Source: Pelagomonas calceolata (Eukaryota; Sar; Pelagophyceae; Pelagomonadales; Pelagomonadaceae). From it: DNA of 64,000 bases. Location: contig CAKKNE010000001.1 in NCBI GenBank assembly GCA_918797485.1, positions 2,480,001-2,544,000 of the forward strand, given 5' to 3'. The notes beneath the pieces were generated by a model. The model ran no database searches, was not told the origin of the DNA, and saw only the letters and a list, made by a program, of their open reading frames with translations. Of the stretch, positions 28,749-36,866 are shown piece by piece; position 1 is the stretch's first letter; the number at the start of each line of letters is the position of its first letter. Made by a program: the position numbers and the translations under genes.

Positions 28749-29426
28749 CTACTTAGCCTCCTCCTTCCGCAGCGCCGCGACGCGCGCCTCGAGCGCGCGG
28801 TGCCGTTCCAGCCGCTCGACGACGGCCCGCTCCGCCCTTACTATGTCGGGCCCGAGCTTCGCCTGGTCGCGCTTCCGCTTCAAATTGATCTGCTCGGCCT
28901 CGCGCTCCTTGCCTTCGGCCAGCGCCGCGACCTGCGCGTGCAGCCGCCCCAGGTCGTGCACGTGGCGCCGCCACGTATGTTCCGAGAAGGATTCGGCGAG
29001 CTCGAGGTTCACCACCCGATTCGCCTGGTGTTCTAGTTGCGCGCGCACGTTCGTCCGCGCGCTCTTCCACGCCTCCGGATCCTGCTCGGTCGGCGGCGCG
29101 CAGGAGTAGCGCTCGATGGCCAAGGGTGCGAGGTCCTCGTCCCGGTCGCAGCGCGCGAACTCGGCCGCCATTATTGATGAATCGCGCGGCGGCCGCAGCG
29201 CGGGCAGCCGCGGCGGCGCGCCGGGGTTTTGCCGCAGCTCCTCCTCGACTAATTGTTGGGCGGCCTGCTCCGCCGCCGGATCCACGGGCTCCTGGTAGCC
29301 CATGGCGTCGCATAATAAAGCGCCGCTCCGGAGCGACGCCGAGGCGACGTCATCGTCCGGCGCATGCGTTTGTTGCCGCGCGGCGAGGGTCGTCGTATTT
29401 TGGCGCTTGGCGAGGGCGGTGCTCAT
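28749..29426 (-). CDS. BCAS2: pre-mRNA-splicing factor SPF27 (BCAS2 homologue)
   Basis: 225 residues, the usual size. LLCDAMGYQEPVDP near residue 38 matches the N-terminal DALPY-D motif of SPF27. The rest is helical and coiled coil: AWKSARTNVRAQLEHQANRVVNLELAESFSEHTWRRHVHDLGRLHAQVAAL, then KRKRDQAKLGPDI and a terminal coil. SPF27 is a core subunit of the PRP19/NineTeen complex that activates the spliceosome. Confidence 0.82.
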   Translation of the reverse strand: MSTALAKRQNTTTLAARQQTHAPDDDVASASLRSGALLCDAMGYQEPVDPAAEQAAQQLVEEELRQNPGAPPRLPALRPPRDSSIMAAEFARCDRDEDLAPLAIERYSCAPPTEQDPEAWKSARTNVRAQLEHQANRVVNLELAESFSEHTWRRHVHDLGRLHAQVAALAEGKEREAEQINLKRKRDQAKLGPDIVRAERAVVERLERHRALEARVAALRKEEAK

Positions 29427-29919
29427 CTTTGCTGGTGGCCTGCTCGACGGCGGCGCTTGGGCTGATTGACGGCGAGGCTGGTGACTGCTTGACTGCGTGA
29501 CTGCTGCGCGACGGCGCGACGGTGAGCTGTCCGTATCTGCCTGCGGTAGCTGCGAGGTGCCGCCGTCACTTTTTAAGCGTGATTTTGCTCACTTAGGCCT
29601 TCACTTTTGCGGCGTGCTTGCTAGTGTCTTACAGGACGCTAGCTCGAGCCGGGAGAGTCTGGGGAGACAGCGTTCAGCAAAGCGAGCGTATCGACTGAAG
29701 GTCTCTACACGTATCGCTTTAGCCAGTGCTTCCGACACCACATCGCTTAACCGCCGCGAGACGCCGCGAGACGCCACAGCGAGACCTCGCCGCCAGCGCT
29801 CGCTCGCAAATAGCACCGCTGCGCAGCGCCGGGCGCACGCACGCCAGCCGCCGCGACGTAAAAACAGTCGCCGCGACGTAAAACAGCCGCTGCGACGTAA
29901 AAAGGCCTCGTTACCGACG
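29427..29919. other. divergent intergenic with GCTAG box
   Basis: Contains the box at 29620-29643. The frame running into RPB6 from 29497 is open but basic and repetitive near its end (several CGACGTAAAA repeats at 29860-29902), probably 5' UTR. Confidence 0.45.
29620..29643 (+). promoter_or_regulatory. GCTAG box copy
   Basis: Full arms with core TGTCTTACAGGAC, oriented toward RPB6 (start 29920, 277 bp away). Confidence 0.62.
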
Positions 29920-30279
29920 ATGGCCGACCTCGCCCCCATGGACCAGGACGAGGACATGGCCGACGGCCCGCCCGACGACGGCGTCGACATTTTGGAGGAG
30001 GCCGCGCCGGACGAGGACGAGGCGAAGCCCACGAAGCCGAACGCGGTCCGGGTGACGACGCGCTACATGACGAAGTACGAGAAGGCGCGCGTGCTGGGCA
30101 CGCGAGCCCTGCAGATCTCGATGAACGCCCCGGTGCTCGTCGACGTGGCCGGCGAGACGGACCCCCTGAAAATCGCCAACAAGGAGCTGCGCGACCGCAA
30201 GATTCCGCTCGTCGTGCGGCGGTACCTGCCCGACGGGTCCTACGAGGACTGGCCCATCCGCGACCTGATCATCGACTAA
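29920..30279 (+). CDS. RPB6: RNA polymerase I/II/III common subunit RPB6 (RPABC2)
   Basis: 119 residues from ATG 29920. An acidic N-terminus ([27 protein letters not shown]) is followed by the conserved omega-like core [30 protein letters not shown], then [31 protein letters not shown], the signature of RPB6/RpoK. The subunit helps assemble and stabilise the polymerase clamp. The frame is open upstream to 29497, but homology starts only here. Confidence 0.96.
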   Translation: MADLAPMDQDEDMADGPPDDGVDILEEAAPDEDEAKPTKPNAVRVTTRYMTKYEKARVLGTRALQISMNAPVLVDVAGETDPLKIANKELRDRKIPLVVRRYLPDGSYEDWPIRDLIID

Positions 30280-30693
30280 TAATAATGTTCAGGGGTGTGC
30301 GTGTGCGCGTGCGCTCACGATATCACTCGTGTCGCCACGCACGCGCGGTCCCAGCGGCTGCGCCTGGGCCACAACAACAACAGGCCCGGCAGGCGGTGCT
30401 CAGCCGCCCGGCCGCGCGTGGGGCGGCTCTTTCTCGGGCGCTGGCGGCGGCGGCGGCATACTGATGCGCAGTCATCGACATACATCCCTATCTCCTTCCC
30501 CGTTCCCTCCCCCGTTCTGGCCCATCGTGACACTACGCACGCGCAAGTCGGAACTTCCGGAAGCTCGCGGAGCGGTACTTGGGGGGCGCGGCGGCGACGA
30601 CTGACGGCTCAGAGACCGAAGTCTAGGGGGGGGGGCTTAGCACGCGCATGTGCATATGTCCGTTTACTACTCGGGAGAAGGAGGACTATGGTT

Positions 30694-30863
30694 AGTCGAT
30701 GTTACGGTGCTAGGACTAGTGGGCGGAGCCCCTGGGGGGGAGACACCGCGCGTCGCCGATTCATCGGCGGCGGGCGCGGGCCGCTTCTTTCATAACAGCG
30801 TACCTCCTTCTAAGCAGAACCGCCTCGGCAACCCCCCCCGAACAATGTGCAACGTTCGCCCGT
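30694..30863 (+). repeat. dispersed repeat A, copy 2
   Basis: About 170 bp, matching 17061-17240 in reverse. The left end reads AGTCGATGTTACGGTGCTAG, the middle GGGCGGAGCCCC, the right end AACGTTCGCCCGT. No terminal inverted repeats or coding capacity are visible. Confidence 0.85.
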
Positions 30864-30881
30864 ACTATGGGCCAAGCTCTG

Positions 30882-30906
30882 GCTAGTGTCTTTACAGGTC
30901 GCTAGC
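30882..30906 (+). promoter_or_regulatory. GCTAG box copy
   Basis: Full arms with core TGTCTTTACAGGTC, oriented toward the gene at 31069, 163 bp away. Confidence 0.63.
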
Positions 30907-31068
30907 TCGCTTGGCTCCTCAGCAGTAGTGTTATGGTCGCCGCATTAGAATTTTTCCGCACGCGACGCATGCAGCGCATCGATTGACCGTGCAACGGTAA
31001 AAGCAGCGCAAAAACGCCGTCGCGCGATCGAAGAACGCACGCGTTGAGACACAGCGAATAGATAAAAA

Positions 31069-31674
31069 ATGGCCGCCCAGCTCGCCGCCCAGCAGGACGA
31101 CGAGACGAGCGAGATCGTGCTGCGCGCCGCGTGCGCCGACGGCGGCCTCGACCGCCTGCTGCTGCAGCTGCGCATGCGCTGCCACCCGAGCCGCACTGCT
31201 TTGATAACCTACGCCGAGAGCTACCTCCGGGCGCCGACGCGGGCGGACGTGTTGTGGCGGCTGCGCGAGGAGCGGGAGGTGCTGCTCGATGGCGCGGGCG
31301 GCGACGCGGCAAATGCGCCGTTCTGCTCGAGCGACGCGCTGGACGAGGCGCTCCGCCAAATAGTTGTAATCGGCGAGCGGAACCCGATGCGCGCCAAGGG
31401 CAAGGTCGCGCGCACGCGACGGCGGCGCGCGTCCGAGCTCGCCGGCACCGACTACGACGGCGCGCGGGCCTTTCTCCAAGGGCTAGGCTACGCGACGAAG
31501 GCGCCGGCACGAACGGTTCGTGGACGACGCTACGTCCACAGGAGCGGCGCGCGCATTACGCTCTTGCGGGTCGAGGGGACGCCCGGCTACCTCGTCGAGT
31601 TCGCCCTGACGGGCGACGACGAGGCTTCTTTGCTAGAACTGCGGGAAAGCCTGCCCGTAACCGCTTTAGATTAA
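31069..31674 (+). CDS. possible Mediator subunit 18
   Basis: 201 residues. The C-terminal half (YDGARAFLQGLGYATKAPARTVRGRRYVHRSGARITLLRVEGTPGYLVEFAL) recalls the beta-barrel of MED18: a residue run RG.RY..... .ITL.RV preceding a strand-rich end. The N-terminus (EIVLRAACADGGLDRLLLQLRMRC) fits the opening strand and helix, L-R..C. MED18 sits in the Mediator head. The match is by eye only and could be wrong; if so the gene is an unknown nuclear-type protein. It is preceded by a GCTAG box. Confidence 0.5.
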   Translation: MAAQLAAQQDDETSEIVLRAACADGGLDRLLLQLRMRCHPSRTALITYAESYLRAPTRADVLWRLREEREVLLDGAGGDAANAPFCSSDALDEALRQIVVIGERNPMRAKGKVARTRRRRASELAGTDYDGARAFLQGLGYATKAPARTVRGRRYVHRSGARITLLRVEGTPGYLVEFALTGDDEASLLELRESLPVTALD

Positions 31675-31723
31675 CAACAACATTAGGCTATCTGAGAAAT
31701 ATTGCGTGGACCTTCGTGAGCCT

Positions 31724-31775
31724 CCACGCCATCGCGCAGACGCAGCTACGGAAGCACGTCGCGTCGATGGCGTGG
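31724..31775. repeat. inverted repeat between convergent genes
   Basis: CCACGCCATCG (31724-31734) and CGATGGCGTGG (31765-31775) are perfect 11-bp inverted arms with a 30-bp loop. They lie between two convergent stop codons (31674 and 31780) and could fold in both transcripts. Confidence 0.7.
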
Positions 31776-31779
31776 GGCG

Positions 31780-32922
31780 CTAGTAGAGCTCGGCCTCGTG
31801 CTCCTCGAACACTGAGGACACGTCGGCGTCGGGCCACATCTGCTCGAGCACGTAGGCCGCGCGCCGGGCCTCGTCGTAGTTCTCCTCGGCCAGATTCGTA
31901 GAAACGCACCGCTCCACGAACAGGTCATAGGACGGCCGCGCGCCCGACAAAGCGTGCAGGCGTTGTATTAAAGAGAGCTGCACGGCGTGCGGCGCGGCGA
32001 GGCACGCGTCGAGGACGCGCGGCGTCGGCGCGATGGCGTCGTTGGCCATGTGGACCAGCACGTCCTCGACGACCTCGGCCGGCTCGCCTCGCAAAATCAA
32101 GTCGCGGACCACGATACTAAAAATCTCGGCCGTCGGCCGCGGCCAGGCCTCCTCGGTGCGCAATCGGTTCAATACGAACGCGGCGTCCCGCCTCCGATCG
32201 CTCGCGAAGAGTACTTCGAGCAAAGCGCCCGCTCCCAAATGATTCAGGCGCTCCAAATGAGTCTCAGCGATGTCCATCGCAAAGTCCGCGACGCCCGCGT
32301 CGCCCGGTCGCGCGACGCGCGCGAGGCGCCGGCACGCCCGCAATATTGATGTTACGACGTCCTCGCCGCGCCGCTGCGACGCCTTCACGGCAAGCAACTT
32401 GGAGGCGAGGGGCCGTATTGTTATTTGATCCGCGAATGGCAGCAGGTCCATCGACGCGTGGCACGCGGCGGCGGCCTCCGCGTCGCCGAGTGCCAGCAGC
32501 AGCCGCGCGCGCGCCTTGGCCAACGTCTTCGTGGCGACCTGGTCGCCGGCGCGCTGCGCGAGCTCCGCGCCCGCGCGCCGCGCGGCGTCGTCGCCGCCTT
32601 CGAGCGCCGCCGCGACGTGCGCACACCGCGCCGCGAGCGCGTGCGTCTCGGCCTCGGCGCCGCGCGCGCGGTCCAGCAGGGCCGCCCGGCCCTCGCCCAG
32701 GTACTCCGCTATTCTCTGCGTCGCGGCCGCGTCCGGCAGGCGCGGCAGGCAGCCGCGCGCGACCGCCGCGCCGACGACGCGGCCGTCGCAGGGCCGCGCG
32801 CGCGCCGCCTCGCCCCTGCGTATGGCGCTGCGCCAGCGCAGCAGCGACCGCGCGCAGCCGCGCCAGTTTCCGTCTATCGCGTGGCGTCGTGCTGCAGCGA
32901 CAAATGCGCTGCGGGCGCCCAT
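31780..32922 (-). CDS. helical-repeat protein, PPR/TPR-like
   Basis: 380 residues, almost all helical. Pairs of helices recur every ~35 residues (for example SILRACRRLARVARPGDAGVADFAMDIAETHLERLNH, then LLEVLFASDRRRDAAFVLNRLRTEEAWPRPTAEIFSIVVRDLILRGEPAEVVEDVLVHMAND). This resembles pentatricopeptide or similar alpha-solenoids. PPR proteins process organelle RNA; a clean PPR consensus is not visible. The N-terminus is basic (MGARSAFVAAARRHAIDGNWRGCARSLLRWRSAIRR), as in an organelle presequence. Confidence 0.65.
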   Translation of the reverse strand: MGARSAFVAAARRHAIDGNWRGCARSLLRWRSAIRRGEAARARPCDGRVVGAAVARGCLPRLPDAAATQRIAEYLGEGRAALLDRARGAEAETHALAARCAHVAAALEGGDDAARRAGAELAQRAGDQVATKTLAKARARLLLALGDAEAAAACHASMDLLPFADQITIRPLASKLLAVKASQRRGEDVVTSILRACRRLARVARPGDAGVADFAMDIAETHLERLNHLGAGALLEVLFASDRRRDAAFVLNRLRTEEAWPRPTAEIFSIVVRDLILRGEPAEVVEDVLVHMANDAIAPTPRVLDACLAAPHAVQLSLIQRLHALSGARPSYDLFVERCVSTNLAEENYDEARRAAYVLEQMWPDADVSSVFEEHEAELY

Positions 32923-33067
32923 ATTGTGCTGCTAGTGTCCGCAGGGCTGCAGGTTTTGCAATTTGTTGGGTGGCGATGCGGCAGCAGCGATGCCGTGCTT
33001 TGTCGCAAGCTATGGAATACGTGTGACCAATAATGCCAAAGCGAGAGACAATTGTACAATATTGCGG

Positions 33068-33091
33068 GCTAGCGTCCTGTAACACGCTAGC
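33068..33091 (-). promoter_or_regulatory. GCTAG box copy
   Basis: Full arms with core CGTGTTACAGGAC, oriented toward the gene starting at 32922, 146 bp away. Confidence 0.6.
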
Positions 33092-33206
33092 AAGGGCGCG
33101 AGTCCCTGCGACTCAGCCCTTGCGTCCTAGTCCAGCCGGACGGGTGGGCCCGGGGGGGGGCGGGAGGGGTACGGGGGACCCGCGACGTAACTAGCCTGAG
33201 CCTGAG
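33092..33206 (+). repeat. dispersed repeat C, copy 1
   Basis: About 115 bp, nearly identical to 55266-55380. It includes TCAGCCCTTGCGTCCTAGTC, GGACGGGTGGGCCCGGGG and CGACGTAACTAGCCTGAGCC. Confidence 0.85.
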
Positions 33207-33287
33207 CAAACGCGACACGCGCAGAGAGTTATCGCCTGTCGACGGGATGTTATGTCACAATTTAGAGTCACAATTCACAAAAGAAGC

Positions 33288-34436
33288 TTAGCCCGCGGGC
33301 GCCTCGACCTCGAAAAAATCATCCGCATAGCTCCCAGGCTTCTCCGAGGGGTCCTCGTCGAAGGCGTCGTCGGCATACTCGTCGGCGTGCGCCTCGACTT
33401 CGGCGTCGTCGACGCCCCCACCGTCGTCGGCGGCGTCGTCCGCGGGCGGCGGCGCTGGCGGCGGCCCGCCGAAGATCGGCGGCCCGACCACCGAGAGGGG
33501 AGGCGCCTCCAGCCCGACGCCTCGCCGGCGGCACTTCAGAAGCCGGTGCAGGCCGCGCTTCAGTTGCGCGAGGGATATAACGGCGCCGCCGCCGAAAACG
33601 TCCTCCCAGGGCCCCGCCTTGAAGGGGTCCAGCACGTCCGTCGGCGCGTACAAAAACGCCTCGCGCAGCTCGTCGAAGCGCATCTCGCTCCGGTGGCCGC
33701 AGAGCGCGCGCACCGCTTTCAGGCACTTCCGCGCGTCGCTCCGCCGCGTTATTGAATCGGCCTCCTTCTCCACCTCCAGCAATGCCTCCTCGTCTATCGA
33801 CGCGAGGGGCGCGCCGCGCGCCGCGAGCCAGCCGCATAAACTGTCGCCGACGCGCGCGCCGTCGAGGCGATCCACATACAAGTGGCCGCCGAAGACCCCA
33901 CATACTTGCACAGCGACGGGGCGGTCGATGGTTTCCGCTTGCGTCGGTTTTGTCGTATGTATTGTACCGTCGTCTAGCTCCACCGAGGCCGTCCGTGCTG
34001 GTGACGGCGGCTCGACGAGCTGCACCCTGACGGAATGCAACTCGAGGCCGCACACCGCTAATGCTTTAACACGCAGCAGGAGGCGCCTCCTGAGGTGTTC
34101 CGCTTGCGCGACCGACCGCCACGTGCCATTCGAGGGCTGTTGTATGGTACAGAGGACGTCGCCATCTGACAAATCTTTGTACGCCGGCCAGAGCGTCAGG
34201 CGCGTCTCGCGCTTCTCGCAGTCTGCGTCCGCTATGCCTAACCTCGCGAGGGCCTTGGCGCGCCGAGCGGCCGCCTCGAAAGAATCCTGTTTAGGTGCCC
34301 GGTAATTTTGGGAAGAGACCCGCCACGTCTGTTGGACCTGCCGCGTCGTCTTGCCGCCGAAGAAGTCCTCCTCGAGCCGGCGCAGGGCCTCACGTCTAGA
34401 TTGGAGCTGGGCCTTTTCCCTCGGTGCGAGGAGCAT
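33288..34436 (-). CDS. hypothetical protein with acidic C-terminus
   Basis: 382 residues. The N-terminus is a basic coil (LLAPREKAQLQSRREALRRLEEDFFGGKTTRQVQQTWR). The middle alternates strands (VKALAVCGLELHSVRVQLVEPP, VAVQVCGVFGGHLYVDRL) and a helical RFDELREAFLYAPTDVLDPFKAGPWEDVFGGG segment that looks EF-hand-like. The last 80 residues are Pro- and Asp/Glu-rich, ending SYADDFFEV. Acidic S-Y-x-D-D-F tails are common in cilium proteins, but I do not recognise the family. Confidence 0.65.
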   Translation of the reverse strand: MLLAPREKAQLQSRREALRRLEEDFFGGKTTRQVQQTWRVSSQNYRAPKQDSFEAAARRAKALARLGIADADCEKRETRLTLWPAYKDLSDGDVLCTIQQPSNGTWRSVAQAEHLRRRLLLRVKALAVCGLELHSVRVQLVEPPSPARTASVELDDGTIHTTKPTQAETIDRPVAVQVCGVFGGHLYVDRLDGARVGDSLCGWLAARGAPLASIDEEALLEVEKEADSITRRSDARKCLKAVRALCGHRSEMRFDELREAFLYAPTDVLDPFKAGPWEDVFGGGAVISLAQLKRGLHRLLKCRRRGVGLEAPPLSVVGPPIFGGPPPAPPPADDAADDGGGVDDAEVEAHADEYADDAFDEDPSEKPGSYADDFFEVEAPAG

Positions 34437-34851
34437 GGTGGGGCTGCCCGGGGCTGCTGCCTGCTCGATGGCGTTGTTGCTGCGGCACTCTGCTCAATGG
34501 GTTCAAGGGTTGACTCGAGAGTCTGCGCGTGATGTCGCGCTGCGCGCGCGAGGTGGGGCTAGCCGAACACTACATACGTCCCCCGAACGGGCATGGCGGC
34601 CTGGAGAGGGATACGAGCCCTTCGGAGCACTTCTCGTGCTGAGCTAGTAAGTTAGCACGCTAGTTAATCCGCCGCCGCGGCAACTCGAACTCGTCGATCC
34701 TCGCCTGAGCCCAGGCCCGACACCAGGACGCTGCAAACGCAAACGTTTCCGCTCTCTGCCGCCCTAGCGCACGCGCCGCCTCGTCGCCGCACGCCACACT
34801 ACTAGTAGGCACCTGCTCGGAGACGCCAGACGCCGCGCGCCTTATAAAACC
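34437..34851. other. divergent intergenic
   Basis: No GCTAG box, repeat or gene that I can support. Confidence 0.4.
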
Positions 34852-35436
34852 ATGGCCTCCATGTGCGTCCGCGCGCCGGCGCCCCTCGACGCGGATCAAG
34901 TGAAGACCTACCAGAACTGTTTGGCCGACGGCGGCGCCGTGGCCATCGACTTCGCGGAGCCGGCGCACCTCGAGGCCTCGCGCATGGCTTTGTTGTTGGG
35001 CGGCTTCGCGCTCGAAGCAAACGGGACGCAGCTCGTCGCGACGAAGCTGGCACCGCCGAAGAAGGCGGCGCGGCGGCGGCGGCGGGCGCCACCGCCCGTC
35101 GCGCGCGTCGACGGCGACGACGACGACTTGGTGGACGAGGACGCGCTCCTCGCGGCGGACGGGCTCGAGCCGCCGGCCGTCGACGAGGCGGCGGCGAAGT
35201 GCGCCCCGCGGAAGCCCTGCGAGAACTGCACGTGCGGCCGCAAGGAGCAACTCGAAGCGGAGGGCGACGGCGTCCGGCCGCCGCCGCCGGCGGACGCGTC
35301 GAGCTGCGGCAACTGCGGCAAGGGCGACGCCTTCCGCTGCGCGTCCTGCCCGCACCTCGGCAAGCCGGCCTTCAAGGAGAATACCGAAGGTTCCAAGCTC
35401 GTGCTCGACCTGACGGACGATCTCGGCGACTTTTGA
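34852..35436 (+). CDS. CIAPIN1: anamorsin (CIAPIN1/Dre2 homologue)
   Basis: 194 residues. The C-terminus has both cluster motifs: CAPRKPCENCTCGRKE (C-x5-C-x2-C-x-C, the 2Fe-2S site) and CGNCGKGDAFRCASCPHLGKPAF (C-x2-C-x7-C-x2-C, the second site), followed by LVLDLTDDLGDF. Dre2 takes electrons from Tah18 for cytosolic iron-sulfur assembly. The N-terminal methyltransferase-like domain is very reduced: only about 75 residues (LADGGAVAIDFAEPAHLEASRMALLLGGFALEA) instead of ~150. An Arg-rich and acidic linker joins the halves. Confidence 0.92.
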   Translation: MASMCVRAPAPLDADQVKTYQNCLADGGAVAIDFAEPAHLEASRMALLLGGFALEANGTQLVATKLAPPKKAARRRRRAPPPVARVDGDDDDLVDEDALLAADGLEPPAVDEAAAKCAPRKPCENCTCGRKEQLEAEGDGVRPPPPADASSCGNCGKGDAFRCASCPHLGKPAFKENTEGSKLVLDLTDDLGDF

Positions 35437-35508
35437 CCTCCCGCCATCCACCATTGTAATAGTCTCTTAGTCGTAGATGGTAGTTGGCTGTTCAGCTACA
35501 TCGGGCTT

Positions 35509-36033
35509 CTATGTGTAAATCTGCTGCACGGACTGGATGCGCGCGCGGCACATCGGGCAGCGCGGCCCCTCGCGGCGCGACACCATGCGCCCGCACGGGC
35601 CGCAGACGCAGCGGTGGCCGCACGGCAGGAACGCGTGGTCGCGGCGCGCCCGCAGGCAGACGCAGCAGGGCGGGCCCGCGAAGTCGTCGTCGTCCGTGTC
35701 GGAGTCGATTGGTCTTGCGGGTGCCGGCGCCGCGACCGGCGGCGCGGGCGCGGCGTCGTCGCCGTCGGAGGCGGCCGGTGCGGCGGGCGCAGGGGCGGCG
35801 ACCGGCGGCGCGGGTGCTGGCGCGGGTGCGGGCGCTGCGGGTGCCGGCGCGGCGGCTGGCGGCGCGGGCGCGGCGACCGGTGGCGGCGGCGGCGGGTTTC
35901 GCGGCACGAAGCCGGTGATGCGGCGCTGCTGCGGCTCGCCCGCCACGACGTCGCGCCGCACGCCTAATGCGCCGCCGGCGAAGTTTAGGGTCGTCTGATT
36001 CGGATCGTGTTTGGGCTTTTTCTTCGGCGGCAT
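35509..36033 (-). CDS. RING finger protein with Ala/Pro-rich linker
   Basis: 174 residues. The N-terminus (MPPKKKPKHDPNQTTLNFAGG) carries a basic stretch and QTTLNF, which resembles a PIP-box (Q-x-x-(L/I)-x-x-F) and could bind PCNA. A ~60-residue run of APAP repeats follows. The C-terminus is a C3HC4 RING: CCVCLRARRDHAFLPCGHRCVCGPCGRM and CPMC. This is a probable ubiquitin E3 ligase. The PIP-box reading is my inference. Confidence 0.78.
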   Translation of the reverse strand: MPPKKKPKHDPNQTTLNFAGGALGVRRDVVAGEPQQRRITGFVPRNPPPPPPVAAPAPPAAAPAPAAPAPAPAPAPPVAAPAPAAPAASDGDDAAPAPPVAAPAPARPIDSDTDDDDFAGPPCCVCLRARRDHAFLPCGHRCVCGPCGRMVSRREGPRCPMCRARIQSVQQIYT

Positions 36034-36525
36034 GTCACTTGTGCGAGTGTTCCTGGCGTGCTTTGAGGGGAGGCTAGAGGGGCTAGGGTAAGAGCTTGGC
36101 CCGCAGACGTCAAGTTGCAGCAGGAAAACGATTGTTGTCCATCGGAAGCAGGCTAGCGCATGCGCGCGCTGTCTCAGAGCATCTGTGGCCCCGTCCTGAC
36201 CCTAGGCGACCCCAGGAACGCCTCTTCGGCAGGGATTGACAGGATTTAACCGGCGCAGCCGCCTTGGAGCATGGCGGCTCCTCGGCCGCGAATTAAAAAA
36301 AAATCTTTGCGAGACGGGAGACTAGCGTCATAGACATACTAGCCTTGTGTGGCTTCCCGTCCTGAAGTGGGCAGAGCTTATTGTTCGCTCGATCGGCATT
36401 GATAACAGCGTGGAAAATTCTCTCTCAGCGAGCACGTGGCGCGCAGCGTGCGAGCGCGCGAGCAGTGCACGCGTCGCCCAAAAACCACGCAGTGCTCTCA
36501 CAGCCACCGCCGCCGCAGGCCTTTG
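36034..36525. other. divergent intergenic
   Basis: Carries a degenerate GCTAG box at 36321-36343, framed by GACGGGA and TCCCGTC arms (36313-36319 and 36355-36361). No gene seen. Confidence 0.4.
36321..36343 (-). promoter_or_regulatory. degenerate GCTAG box
   Basis: On the minus strand it reads GCTAG, core TATGTCTATGA, then CGCTAGT. It is oriented toward the RING gene start at 36033 (288 bp). Confidence 0.4.
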
Positions 36526-36861
36526 ATGCCGCTCGTCCGCCTCTTCGCGCACAAGGCCTTGACGAAGGCCATCCCGCTGCCTAAATTGCAGGCCAGGCTC
36601 TGCGAGATCTGGGGCGTGAAACCCCAGACGACGAAGCTCCTGCTCACGCGCGTCGACGACTGGACGAGCGACCAGTTCGACGAGGACGTCTACGTGAGCG
36701 TCCGCGCCAAGGCCACGCCCGAGCGGACGCGCGACGTCGTCCTCGAGGGCTGCCGCCAGGTCCAGGAAGCATTCCGCGCCGAGGGCCTCGTCGCGAACGT
36801 GCGCCTCGAGACCTACGTCGGGGACTCGTACTTCCACTTGCCGCCGCCTGCTTCGTCCTAG
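36526..36861 (+). CDS. tautomerase/MIF-superfamily-like protein
   Basis: 111 residues from ATG 36526, starting MPLVRLFAHKALTKAIPLPKL. A proline directly after Met, a ~110-residue length and the pattern LLLTRVDDWTSDQFDEDVYVSVRAKATPERTRDVVLEGCRQVQEAFRAEGLVANVRLETY fit the tautomerase fold (beta-alpha-beta repeats with catalytic Pro1). MIF and 4-oxalocrotonate tautomerases act on keto-enol substrates. Pro is conserved here, but the remaining match is only by shape. The stop lies 5 nt before the start of the next gene on the same strand, in a different frame. Confidence 0.6.
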   Translation: MPLVRLFAHKALTKAIPLPKLQARLCEIWGVKPQTTKLLLTRVDDWTSDQFDEDVYVSVRAKATPERTRDVVLEGCRQVQEAFRAEGLVANVRLETYVGDSYFHLPPPASS

Positions 36862-36866
36862 TCGTC

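Larger units (their letters stand above)
30280..31068. other. intergenic with repeat A and GCTAG box
   Basis: Holds repeat A (30694-30863) and, 18 bp after it, a GCTAG box (30882-30906). The first 400 bp contain only low-complexity sequence. Confidence 0.5.
32923..33287. other. intergenic with GCTAG box and repeat C
   Basis: Contains the box at 33068-33091 and repeat C at 33092-33206, directly adjoining. Confidence 0.55.

Noticed and set aside
32931-32940. Half GCTAG box (GCTAGTGTCC)
   Set aside because: Second arm missing and it lies at the start codon of the helical-repeat gene, which has a full box at 33068.
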